Of a stretch of 9,585 nucleotides of DNA, positions 1-6,556 are shown piece by piece. The translations under genes were made by a program, and so were the position numbers. Origin of the DNA: an uncultured Collinsella sp. (GTDB lineage Bacteria > Actinomycetota > Coriobacteriia > Coriobacteriales > Coriobacteriaceae). How positions within the stretch are numbered: the stretch's first letter is position 1; the number at the start of each line of letters is the position of its first letter. A model generated the notes under the pieces. It had not been told where the DNA came from and did not search any database. It saw only the letters and a list, made by a program, of their open reading frames with translations. The DNA is taken from the NCBI GenBank assembly GCA_900543615.1, contig UQSC01000066.1:1-9585 (forward strand). The letters run 5' to 3'.

Positions 1-47
1 CTACACAAGGCTATTCGTCGGCAGCGTCAGATGTGTATAAGAGACAG
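1..47 (+). other. Nextera read-1/i5 library adapter (not biological)
   Basis: Bases 1-6 (CTACAC) match the end of the P5 primer. Bases 7-14 (AAGGCTAT) sit where the i5 index sits and match the index known as S520. Bases 15-28 are TCGTCGGCAGCGTC and 29-47 are the 19-bp Tn5 mosaic end AGATGTGTATAAGAGACAG. The true insert starts at 48. Translating this adapter gives the artefactual N-termini MCIRDR and MYKRQ, so any protein that begins this way is a contaminant fusion. Confidence 0.98.
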
Positions 48-407
48 GGCCCGCAGGGTCGTGGAGGCCGGGCGGTCGTGCTCGCTCACCACCGCCGTCC
101 TGGAGGAGTGGTCGAGGCTCGGCACCCCGAAACAGGTGGAGTACCTGGCGGGCTACCTCGAGGCGGAGAGGTCCAGCCGCGAGGCCTCGAAGCGCGCGAC
201 GCTACTCAGGCGCTGCGCGCTGCCGGCGCCCAAGACCTTCGACGGCTACGACTGGTCGGCCGTGTCGTGGCCGGAGGGCATGGGGCGCGAGTCGCTGCTC
301 GCGCTCGACTTCGTCGGGCGCAGGGAGGACCTCGTGCTCATGGGCGACGTCGGCACCGGCAAGACGCACATGGCGTCGGCCCTCTGCGCGCTGGCGTGCG
401 AGAGAGG
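48..407 (+). pseudogene. istB: IS21-family helper ATPase IstB, N-terminal part, truncated at both ends
   Basis: IstB is the AAA+ ATPase that assists the IS21 transposase IstA in target selection. The open frame enters from the adapter (first complete native codon at 49) and runs for about 119 native residues against a usual length near 250. It has the typical helical N-terminal domain (acidic/basic stretch EAERSSREASKR), then the KTFDGYDW linker, then the Walker A motif GDVGTGKT at 343-366. The gene is cut just after Walker A by the IS3-family element at 408. The fused frame continues through nine codons of the IS end to a TAA at 436-438. Walker B, sensor and C-terminal regions are missing, so it cannot be functional. 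Arginine is often encoded by AGG, unlike the core genes to the right, which suggests foreign origin. The true start and istA lie outside the window. Confidence 0.85.
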
Positions 408-431
408 TGAACTGCACCCCAAAACTTGGAC
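408..431 (-). repeat. IS terminal inverted repeat, right end (IRR, downstream of orfB)
   Basis: Read on the plus strand it begins TGAACTGCACCCC and ends CTTGGAC. It matches the opposite end at 19 of 24 positions, with differences at positions 9, 10 and 15-17. The TG start and the CTTGGAC block are typical of IS150-group ends. It sits 14 bp beyond the orfB stop codon. Confidence 0.85.
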
Positions 432-445
432 GGCTTAAATAAGAA

Positions 446-1351
446 CTACGCCGCAAGGGACTGTCTCCGGAACTCCTCCGGGGTCAGTCCCCTCAGTTTA
501 ACCTGGCGCCTCCTCGTGTTCCAATGGACCACGAAGTCGTCGAGGTCCGCCTTGAAGGACTCGAAGTCCGGCCACGTCCTTCCGCGGAAGAACTCGTCCT
601 TGATGTGGCCGAACACCTGCTCCGTCGCGCCGTTGTCGATGCAGTTGCCCTTCCGGGACATGCTCTGCACCACGCCGGCCTCCTCCAACCGCCTGCACCA
701 ACCGGCCTGCTGGTACTGCCAGCCCATGTCCGAGTGCAGGACCGGCCTGGAGCCCTTGGGCTTCTTGGACACGAGCTGGTCGAGCAGCTCGTGCTGCTGA
801 GCCATGTTGGGGTGCAGCGACGTGGACCAGGCGACGATCTCCTTGCTGCCGAAGTCGTAGACCGGCGCGAAGTAGGCCTTGCCCCAGGGCTGCTTGAACT
901 CGGTGACGTCGGTGCCCATCTTCTCCCACGGCCCGTCGGCGGCGAAGTCGCGCCCGATGACGTTCTCGAAGGTCTTTCCGACCTTGCCCCTGTACGAGTT
1001 GTACCTGTGGTAGTCGGTCTCGCGGCGGATCCCGCAGCTGATGCCCATCTCGCGCATCATCTTCAGCACGGTCTTGTAGGCTATGCGCGCGCCCCGCTCG
1101 GCGCGCAGGCACATGGCGATCTGCCTGTGGCCGCACCCGTTGGCGGTGCGCGAGAATATCTCGGCGGCGGCCTCCCAGAGCTCGGGCCTGGTGGGAGCCT
1201 TCGGGTGCGACAGCGCGTAGTAGTAGCTGGACCGGGCCAGGCCGGCGCACTCCAGCAGGCGCCCCAGCCCGTGCCCCTCTTCGCGCAGGGCCCTCACGGC
1301 CTCGACCTTCTCCCTGGTCAGAGCCCGTCCCTCTCGACCAGGGCACGCAAT
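446..1351 (-). CDS. IS3-family transposase OrfB, DDE integrase domain (expressed by -1 frameshift from orfA)
   Basis: This is the catalytic subunit. Counted from the frameshift point it has 301 residues: an N-terminal HTH_21-like region, then an rve/RNase H-fold integrase core. The catalytic triad is visible: D148 (in GTDVTEF), D208 (in HSDMGW) and E244 (in GATEQVF), with exactly 35 residues between the second D and the E, and a K seven residues after the E (K251). NCIDNG before the E corresponds to the family's NCYDNA block. The frame is open upstream to about 1975, but that part overlaps orfA in another frame and is not homologous. No normal start codon with a ribosome binding site precedes the domain. 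Translation most likely enters by slippage at the A7 run. The ATT codon at the frame junction resembles the AUU start reported for IS911 orfB and is an alternative. Stop is TAG at 446-448. Confidence 0.93.
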   Translation of the reverse strand: MACPGREGRALTREKVEAVRALREEGHGLGRLLECAGLARSSYYYALSHPKAPTRPELWEAAAEIFSRTANGCGHRQIAMCLRAERGARIAYKTVLKMMREMGISCGIRRETDYHRYNSYRGKVGKTFENVIGRDFAADGPWEKMGTDVTEFKQPWGKAYFAPVYDFGSKEIVAWSTSLHPNMAQQHELLDQLVSKKPKGSRPVLHSDMGWQYQQAGWCRRLEEAGVVQSMSRKGNCIDNGATEQVFGHIKDEFFRGRTWPDFESFKADLDDFVVHWNTRRRQVKLRGLTPEEFRRQSLAA

Positions 1352-1809
1352 TTTTTTAGGTAGGCCACCTCGGTCTCGAGCCTTCGGCAGCGCTCCTCGA
1401 GCTCCTCCTCGCGGGTCCGCGGCCTCGCCTTGGAACCGCTCGGCCGGCCCTTGGGCCTCGGGCGCAGGGCCTCCGCGCCGCCCCGGCGGTAGAGCGCGCA
1501 CCATCTCTTGAGCGGCGACATCGACATTATGCCGAACGCCGCCATCGCCTCGGCCTTCGTCATGCCGCCGTCGACCACGGCGGAGGCTGCGGCGACCTTC
1601 TGCTCGTATGTGTACCTGGCCTGCTTGCCGTCCATGGATAGCAGCACCTCGCTTCCGAACGACCGGTATACGCAGAGCCATTGTCTCACGGTTCCGCGCG
1701 GGACCGACAGCGCCTTCGCCGCAGACTTGTAGCCGTGGCCTCGCTCGAAGAGCCCGATCGCCGCCTTCCTGGCCTCGATGTCGTGCTTCACCCTCAAGTC
1801 GACACGCAT
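1318..1809 (-). CDS. IS3-family transposase OrfA, DNA-binding subunit
   Basis: This is a 163-residue protein that binds the element ends. It shows two helix-turn-helix segments (roughly residues 13-45, around GYKSAAKALSVPRGTVRQW, and 65-95, around MTKAEAMAAFGIMS), a basic proline-rich linker, and a C-terminal coiled coil (EEELEERCRRLETEVAYLKKL) that serves as the dimerisation leucine zipper of the family. The ATG at 1809 is chosen because GGGAGG lies 6 nt upstream. A TTG at 1836 is an in-frame alternative adding nine residues. The ribosome binding site lies inside a strong hairpin (1815-1848). The 3' end overlaps orfB, and an A7 run near codon 152 allows production of the OrfAB fusion. Confidence 0.9.
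   Translation of the reverse strand: MRVDLRVKHDIEARKAAIGLFERGHGYKSAAKALSVPRGTVRQWLCVYRSFGSEVLLSMDGKQARYTYEQKVAAASAVVDGGMTKAEAMAAFGIMSMSPLKRWCALYRRGGAEALRPRPKGRPSGSKARPRTREEELEERCRRLETEVAYLKKLRALVERDGL
1351..1357 (-). promoter_or_regulatory. Programmed -1 ribosomal frameshift site (A7) between orfA and orfB
   Basis: On the minus strand the orfA codons read CTA AAA AAA TTG. Slipping back one base on the run of seven A gives AAA AAA ATT GCG, which is exactly the frame of the DDE domain. A-rich heptamers are the standard slip sites in IS3-family elements. OrfA alone terminates at TGA (1318-1320), about 30 nt downstream. I did not identify a clear stimulatory stem-loop downstream. Confidence 0.88.
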
Positions 1810-1848
1810 AAAAAGCCTCCCATTTCTCGTGTCCAAGAAATGGGAGGC
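1810..1848 (-). terminator. Hairpin with T-tract in the IS left end, covering the orfA ribosome binding site
   Basis: Positions 1815-1827 (GCCTCCCATTTCT) and 1836-1848 (AGAAATGGGAGGC) form a perfect 13-bp stem with an 8-nt loop. On the minus strand the stem is followed at once by TTTTT (1814-1810) and then the orfA ATG (1809). RNA entering the element from the SDR side would make an intrinsic-terminator-like structure, and the same fold would hide the orfA GGGAGG (1821-1816) in its 3' arm. Shielding of transposase from outside transcription is known for other IS elements; its use here is inferred. It may also serve as the only visible terminator for the VUT-SDR operon. Confidence 0.75.
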
Positions 1849-1854
1849 AGTTCA
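1831..1854 (-). repeat. IS terminal inverted repeat, left end (IRL, upstream of orfA)
   Basis: Read on the minus strand from 1854 it begins TGAACTGCCTCCCA and ends CTTGGAC, matching the right end at 19 of 24 positions. The outer arm of the orfA-leader hairpin (1836-1848) lies wholly inside this repeat. The element ends 18 bp past the stop codon of the neighbouring SDR gene. Confidence 0.85.
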
Positions 1855-1872
1855 TTCCATCGGGCGCGTTTC

Positions 1873-2553
1873 CTATTCGGGCCAAATAAATTGCGTGCGG
1901 CCGGCCTCGCCGCCATCGATCAACAGACTCTGTCCGGTCATAAACCGGTTGGTCACGCCCACAAAGTAGATCCACTCGGCGATCTCTTGGGCGGTAGCCC
2001 AGCGTTTAAGCGGCGTGAGCTCCATAATCTGGTTCCACAGGTGCTCGTCTTCCATCACGCAACGGTTGAGCGGCGTGATAACGCCGCCCGGGTCCACACT
2101 GTTGGCGATGGCCTGCGGTGCCAGGCGGTTTGCAAGGTTCTTGGTGTAGGCGATAACGCCGCCCTTGCTGGCGGCATAGACGGGAAACTCCGACCCCGTA
2201 TGCCCGCTCGCCGACCCCACATTGACCACGGATTTGATAGCCGGCGCCGGCTTGGCAGCAAGCCCCTCCCCCACAAAGGCGTAACGCTCGGTCACGTTGA
2301 TGGTGCCACACAGGTTGGCGGCGATGTCATCGGCCGAATCCTGCGTACCGGCAACGTTCACGATTACCTGAGGCTCAAGGTCACCTGGAAACGAGTCAGG
2401 CTCGCGTACATCAACGACCAGATGGCGGTAGCGCTCGTGTTCGATCGCCGCCGGCAGCAGATCAAAGCCCACTACCTCGTGGCCCTCGTCCAAAAAGCGC
2501 TGCACGCACGCGGCTCCGATACCGCCCGAAGCACCCGTGATCAAAACCCGCAT
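1873..2553 (-). CDS. Short-chain dehydrogenase/reductase (SDR), NAD(H)-type, substrate unknown
   Basis: This is a classical SDR of 226 residues (family usually about 250), predicted cytosolic. Visible motifs in order: dinucleotide-binding TGASGGIG (6-13), an Asp at the end of the second strand (D31 in GFDLL) that favours NAD over NADP, NVAG (66-69), catalytic S114 within NVGSASG, Y126 and K130 (YxxxK), DPGG (154-157), and the C-terminal IDGGEAGRTQF block. The set is complete, so the enzyme should be active. The substrate cannot be read from sequence. The ATG at 2553 is preceded by TAAGGAG, in which TAA is the stop codon of the upstream VUT gene. The 9-nt gap implies one operon and possible translational coupling. 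The IS3-family element begins 18 bp downstream and may have displaced the native terminator, but the C-terminus looks intact. Confidence 0.93.
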   Translation of the reverse strand: MRVLITGASGGIGAACVQRFLDEGHEVVGFDLLPAAIEHERYRHLVVDVREPDSFPGDLEPQVIVNVAGTQDSADDIAANLCGTINVTERYAFVGEGLAAKPAPAIKSVVNVGSASGHTGSEFPVYAASKGGVIAYTKNLANRLAPQAIANSVDPGGVITPLNRCVMEDEHLWNQIMELTPLKRWATAQEIAEWIYFVGVTNRFMTGQSLLIDGGEAGRTQFIWPE

Positions 2554-2562
2554 ACTTACTCC

Positions 2563-3285
2563 TTAGGCGGTTGCGTGGCGCTCGAGGTACTCGGAGCCCA
2601 CATTCTCGCGCTCCCAGCCGCGCACGACCTTGTAGCCCACGGGGCTCAGGAAGACCTCGCACAGCAGCTCGGCGACAGCGCCGGTCAGCGAGCACATAAG
2701 GACCTGCACCCAGGTCCAACCAAAGAACGTGTGGCTCACCACAATGGCAAAGACCAGGTTGTCGATAAACTGGCCAACGCCCGTGGACACATAGGAGCGG
2801 AAGGCAAAGCTCGCAAAGTTATTCTTTTTGAGCATACGGCCGAGCGACTGGTTGAGCGTGGAGTTAACCACGGCAGAAACGAGCATGGCAAGCGAAGAGC
2901 CCAGCACCACGTACCAGGTGCCACCGATGGTGGCGTTAAGGGCAGTATTGACCTCGATCATGCCCGTGTCGTAGTAGGCGCCCCACATACCGGGCGTGAG
3001 CGAGCATGCCCAAAAGCACAGGCTCACGGCCAGGTTGACCAGCAGCGCGAGGATAGAGATTTTGATGGATGCCTTGGCGCCAAAGCGCTTGCAGATCATG
3101 TCCTGGCACAAAAACGAAACCCAGCTCACCACAAAGCCACAGTCGAGCGCCAGATACGGCAGGCTGATGAGCTCTTTGTTGGCCAGCAGGTTCATCATGA
3201 TGACGCTCACGAAAAACAGCGAAACCGTTGCCGCGGGAATGCTCCGCAACAGGACCTTGTAGTCCTCCATGACCTTCTTGATCAT
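2563..3285 (-). CDS. VUT-family (YhhQ-like) membrane transporter, probable queuosine-precursor uptake
   Basis: This is a 240-residue integral membrane protein with about six hydrophobic spans (roughly 15-33, 45-60, 75-95, 122-145, 165-185, 192-215). It matches the Vut_1/DUF165 pattern: an N-terminal span ending in MMNLLANKEL, a conserved acidic pair near DMICKRFGAKAS, the hallmark GQFIDNLVF (171-179), and a terminal ELLCEVFLSPVGY segment. E. coli YhhQ takes up queuosine precursors (preQ0/preQ1) and other members handle queuine or related bases. Which ligand this one carries is not visible. The start at 3285 is supported by AAAGGAG 6 nt upstream. It is the first gene of an operon with the SDR; a promoter lies at 3371-3399 and a structured leader at 3292-3341. 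VUT genes are often under preQ1 riboswitch control in other bacteria. Confidence 0.88.
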   Translation of the reverse strand: MIKKVMEDYKVLLRSIPAATVSLFFVSVIMMNLLANKELISLPYLALDCGFVVSWVSFLCQDMICKRFGAKASIKISILALLVNLAVSLCFWACSLTPGMWGAYYDTGMIEVNTALNATIGGTWYVVLGSSLAMLVSAVVNSTLNQSLGRMLKKNNFASFAFRSYVSTGVGQFIDNLVFAIVVSHTFFGWTWVQVLMCSLTGAVAELLCEVFLSPVGYKVVRGWERENVGSEYLERHATA

Positions 3286-3291
3286 TATGTA

Positions 3292-3341
3292 CTCCTTTGG
3301 TTTTAGGTTTAACGAGCAGGATATCGGACCCGAACTGCTCG
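3292..3341 (-). promoter_or_regulatory. Candidate preQ1-I-like riboswitch in the VUT leader
   Basis: On the minus strand CGAGCAG (3341-3335) pairs perfectly with CTGCTCG (3319-3313) around a 15-nt loop. The loop begins TTC, then GGG (3331-3329), and ends in C next to the 3' arm. The A-containing tail after the stem carries CCT (3307-3305), which can pair with the loop GGG (one G-T wobble), then ACC and the AAAGGAG ribosome binding site (3298-3292). This layout (short stem, TTC-start loop, last loop base C, H-type pseudoknot to an A before the P2 strand) parallels the preQ1-I class, where the same positions read UUC, UAG, C and CUA. The tail is less A-rich than usual and the ribosome binding site is 6 nt beyond the pseudoknot strand. 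Support comes from the downstream VUT gene and the promoter placement. A chance hairpin remains possible. Confidence 0.42.
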
Positions 3342-3370
3342 GACGTCTCGGTCTTGAGACGACGGTGGGT

Positions 3371-3399
3371 ATGATAGCCGCTCACACGGCATCAGGCAA
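3371..3399 (-). promoter_or_regulatory. Sigma-70-type promoter for the VUT-SDR operon
   Basis: On the minus strand TTGCCT (3399-3394) is followed after exactly 17 nt by TATCAT (3376-3371). The predicted transcript would begin near 3364 and have a leader of about 79 nt that contains the candidate aptamer. It lies in the 156-bp gap after prfC, so the VUT operon is probably transcribed on its own. Confidence 0.6.
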
Positions 3400-3407
3400 G
3401 CAAACGG

Positions 3408-3422
3408 TGCGGCAGCCCCGCA
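3408..3422 (-). terminator. Possible weak terminator hairpin after prfC
   Basis: On the minus strand TGCGG and CCGCA form a 5-bp GC-rich stem around a 5-nt loop, 19 nt after the prfC stop, followed by CCGTTTGCTT. The T-run is short and broken, so termination by this alone is doubtful, but no better candidate lies before the VUT promoter. Confidence 0.3.
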
Positions 3423-3441
3423 GGACCACCGCGCCGATGCG

Positions 3442-5055
<1,614 letters not shown>

Positions 5056-5102
5056 GCGGATCCTTTCTTGCATTGAGTGCATTACGTCGTTGTAACCGCA
5101 CT

Positions 5103-5108
5103 ATTGTA
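5103..5108 (-). promoter_or_regulatory. Probable -10 element of the prfC promoter
   Basis: On the minus strand TACAAT lies about 48 nt before the prfC ATG. No good -35 is found 16-18 nt upstream (GCCCTA at 17 nt), so this is a -10 call only. The same hexamer precedes the CLC gene at a similar distance. Confidence 0.4.
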
Positions 5109-5140
5109 GCCGCGAAATCCCGCTCTAGGGCGCCTATCAG

Positions 5141-5190
5141 GACAAATTCATCAGTTGGGGCCTGGATAGCCGGCCCAATCTGAATTTGTC
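5141..5190. repeat. 50-nt palindrome between prfC and the GntR operon
   Basis: GACAAATTCA (5141-5150) and TGAATTTGTC (5181-5190) are perfect 10-bp inverted arms. Inside them TTGGGGCC (5155-5162) and GGCCCAA (5172-5178) pair with one bulged G around the loop TGGATAGCC. No T-tract follows on either strand, and it is placed between two divergent promoters, so it is not a usual terminator. Its right arm ends 2 bp before the GntR -35 and its left arm is 32 bp upstream of the prfC -10. It could be a regulator-binding site, a small dispersed palindromic repeat, or part of an RNA leader. Function unknown. Confidence 0.7.
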
Positions 5191-5192
5191 TC

Positions 5193-5222
5193 TTGCGCAA
5201 CTGTGCATAGTGTATATATACT
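5193..5222 (+). promoter_or_regulatory. Promoter of the GntR-ABC operon
   Basis: TTGCGC (5193-5198) is followed after 18 nt by TATACT (5217-5222); TATATA at 5215-5220 with a 16-nt gap is equally acceptable. The -10 lies inside the first half of the inverted repeat at 5210-5243, as expected for a repressor-controlled promoter. Confidence 0.6.
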
Positions 5223-5243
5223 GTGGTTACCGGTTATATACAC
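5210..5243 (+). promoter_or_regulatory. Probable YtrA/GntR operator, perfect 9+9 inverted repeat
   Basis: GTGTATATA (5210-5218) and TATATACAC (5235-5243) are exact reverse complements separated by 16 bp. GTGTA...TACAC-type dyads are the known form of operators of YtrA-subfamily GntR regulators. It overlaps the -10 and ends 27 bp before the GntR start codon, which argues for autorepression of the whole operon, relieved by the regulator's signal. Confidence 0.65.
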
Positions 5244-5270
5244 GTGTAGCCCAACAGCTAAGGAGCCGCT

Positions 5271-5651
5271 GTGGACATCATCCTATCCAATTCGAGCGAC
5301 AAGCCCATCTACGAGCAGATAACCTCGCAAGTCAAAGCTCAGATCTTATCGGGCACGCTCGCTGCGGGCGCCAAACTCCCCAGCATCCGTGCACTCGCGA
5401 GCGATCTTGGCGTGAGCGTCATCACCACCAAGCGCGCCTACGCCGACCTGGAGCAGCTCGGGTTTATCTGCACCGTGCAGGGCAAGGGCTGTTTTGTCGC
5501 CGAGGGCAACCAGGAGCTTTTGCGCGAAAACCAGCTCTGTCATATCGAAGAGCTGCTTGCGAAAGCGGCAAGCCAAGCCGAAGCCTTGGGCGTCACGCGC
5601 GACAAACTGCACGAGATGCTCGACCTGGTAGCCCCCGAAACCATGCAGTAG
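5271..5651 (+). CDS. GntR-family transcriptional regulator, YtrA subfamily
   Basis: This is a 126-residue protein with an N-terminal winged helix (about 10-78) and a short helical C-terminal tail (about 82-122), the size and layout of the YtrA subfamily, which lacks a large ligand domain. Visible elements: KPIYEQITSQVKAQILSG (11-28), the LPSIR signature (36-40), recognition helix around SVITTKRAYADLE (49-61) and the wing GKGCFV (71-76). The start is GTG at 5271, set by AAGGAG 5 nt upstream. It is the first gene of an operon with an ABC ATPase (23-nt gap) and permease. In known cases such regulators repress their own operon and are released by wall-active antibiotics, bacteriocins or membrane peptides. 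The inducer here is unknown. Confidence 0.93.
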   Translation: MDIILSNSSDKPIYEQITSQVKAQILSGTLAAGAKLPSIRALASDLGVSVITTKRAYADLEQLGFICTVQGKGCFVAEGNQELLRENQLCHIEELLAKAASQAEALGVTRDKLHEMLDLVAPETMQ

Positions 5652-5674
5652 CCATCTGCAAGAAAGGCTATACC

Positions 5675-6556
5675 ATGCAAAACTTGTTAGAACTCAAAGG
5701 CATCTCACGCACTGTAAGCGACCGCTTTTCGCTGCGCGACGTCACGCTTGCCGTGGAACCCGGCCAGATCGTCGGCTTTGTCGGTGCCAACGGTGCTGGC
5801 AAAACAACGACGATTCGAGCCGCGCTTGGGCTTATCAAACTCGATGCCGGCGAGGTGCACCTGTTTGGGCGGCGCTGTGGCGCCGACGCACCCGGTGAAG
5901 CGCAGCGCCATCTACGCTCCCGCGTCGGTCTTGTCCTGGACACGTGCCCCTTCCCCTCCACGCTCAAGGTGGGCCAGATCGAGTCGCTCGTAGGCCCGGC
6001 GTACCCCACGTGGGACCGCGAAACGTTCGCCGGATTCATCAACCGATTTGGCCTCGATCCTAAGACAAAAGTCAAGGACCTCTCCCGCGGCATGGGCATG
6101 AAACTGCAGCTTGCCTGTGCACTCAGCCACAATGCCAAGCTGCTCGTTTTGGACGAAGCCACCGCGGGCCTCGATCCCATGGCACGCGAGGAACTGCTTG
6201 ATGAGCTGCTTGCCTTTGTCGCCGACGGCCAGCACAGTGTGCTGCTCTCGAGCCACATTACGTCCGACCTCGATCGCACCGCTGATCGCGTCATCTGCAT
6301 CGATAATGGCTCGATTATGTTTGACCTGCCGCGCGAGGAAATTACCGACCGCGCTGGCATCGCCCACTGCACCCAATCGCAGGCTGCCGAGCTTATGTCT
6401 TGCGTCGAAGGCGCCCGTGCCGCCCACCACGCCTATAGCGTGGACGTGCTCGTGCCCAACCGTCGCGAAACGTTCGAGGCCTTCCCCGAGATTCCCTGCG
6501 ATCGGGCAACCATTGATGACTACCTGCGCCTCACGCTGAAAGGGGCTTCGAAATGA
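5675..6556 (+). CDS. ABC transporter ATP-binding protein (GntR-linked exporter)
   Basis: This is a 293-residue cytoplasmic ATPase that would power the permease encoded next. Walker A GANGAGKT (37-44), signature LSRGM (136-140, the variant common in drug/peptide exporters instead of LSGGQ), Walker B LLVLDE (156-161), D-loop AGLD (164-167) and switch His194 (SSHIT) are all present. The usual Q-loop Gln is replaced by an acidic segment (VLDTCPF), as in other GntR-linked ATPases. About 70 C-terminal residues form an accessory domain. The ATG at 5675 is chosen because AGAAAGG lies 7 nt upstream and the nucleotide-binding domain begins at once; the open frame to 5186 only overlaps the GntR gene in another frame. 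The stop overlaps the next start (ATGA, 6553-6556), so translation is coupled. Confidence 0.95.
   Translation: MQNLLELKGISRTVSDRFSLRDVTLAVEPGQIVGFVGANGAGKTTTIRAALGLIKLDAGEVHLFGRRCGADAPGEAQRHLRSRVGLVLDTCPFPSTLKVGQIESLVGPAYPTWDRETFAGFINRFGLDPKTKVKDLSRGMGMKLQLACALSHNAKLLVLDEATAGLDPMAREELLDELLAFVADGQHSVLLSSHITSDLDRTADRVICIDNGSIMFDLPREEITDRAGIAHCTQSQAAELMSCVEGARAAHHAYSVDVLVPNRRETFEAFPEIPCDRATIDDYLRLTLKGASK

Larger units (their letters stand above)
408..1854 (-). mobile_element. IS3-family (IS150-group) insertion sequence, complete, 1447 bp
   Basis: The element is bounded by related termini beginning TGAACTGC at both ends (408-431 and, inverted, 1854-1831), and it holds orfA and orfB in the -1 frameshift arrangement of IS3-family elements. 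Its length is close to that of IS150 (about 1.44 kb). Transposition in this family is copy-out/paste-in through a circular intermediate made by the OrfAB fusion. The bases just outside the ends (GAGAGG to the left, TTCCAT to the right) show no shared 3-5 bp target duplication. The left flank is an istB fragment and the right flank is the downstream edge of an SDR gene, so the two flanks are probably not the two halves of one insertion site. Both reading frames look intact, so the element may be active. Confidence 0.93.

Noticed and set aside
396..1866. Target-site duplication flanking the IS
   Set aside because: The bases outside the two ends do not match over 3-5 positions in any alignment I tried.
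1352..1975. Upstream extension of the orfB frame, reaching past the IS end into the SDR
   Set aside because: It crosses the IS boundary and overlaps orfA in a different frame. The protein is basic and repetitive with no transposase similarity; only the part after the slip site is real.
1681..3306. Long open frame on the plus strand (541 codons)
   Set aside because: It is antisense to the SDR and VUT genes, which have complete family motifs. The translation is rich in H, D, V, R and Q with no domain, typical of a shadow frame in high-GC DNA.
5186..5674. 163-codon N-terminal extension of the ABC ATPase frame
   Set aside because: It overlaps the GntR gene in another frame. The ATPase domain begins at the ATG at 5675 with its own ribosome binding site.
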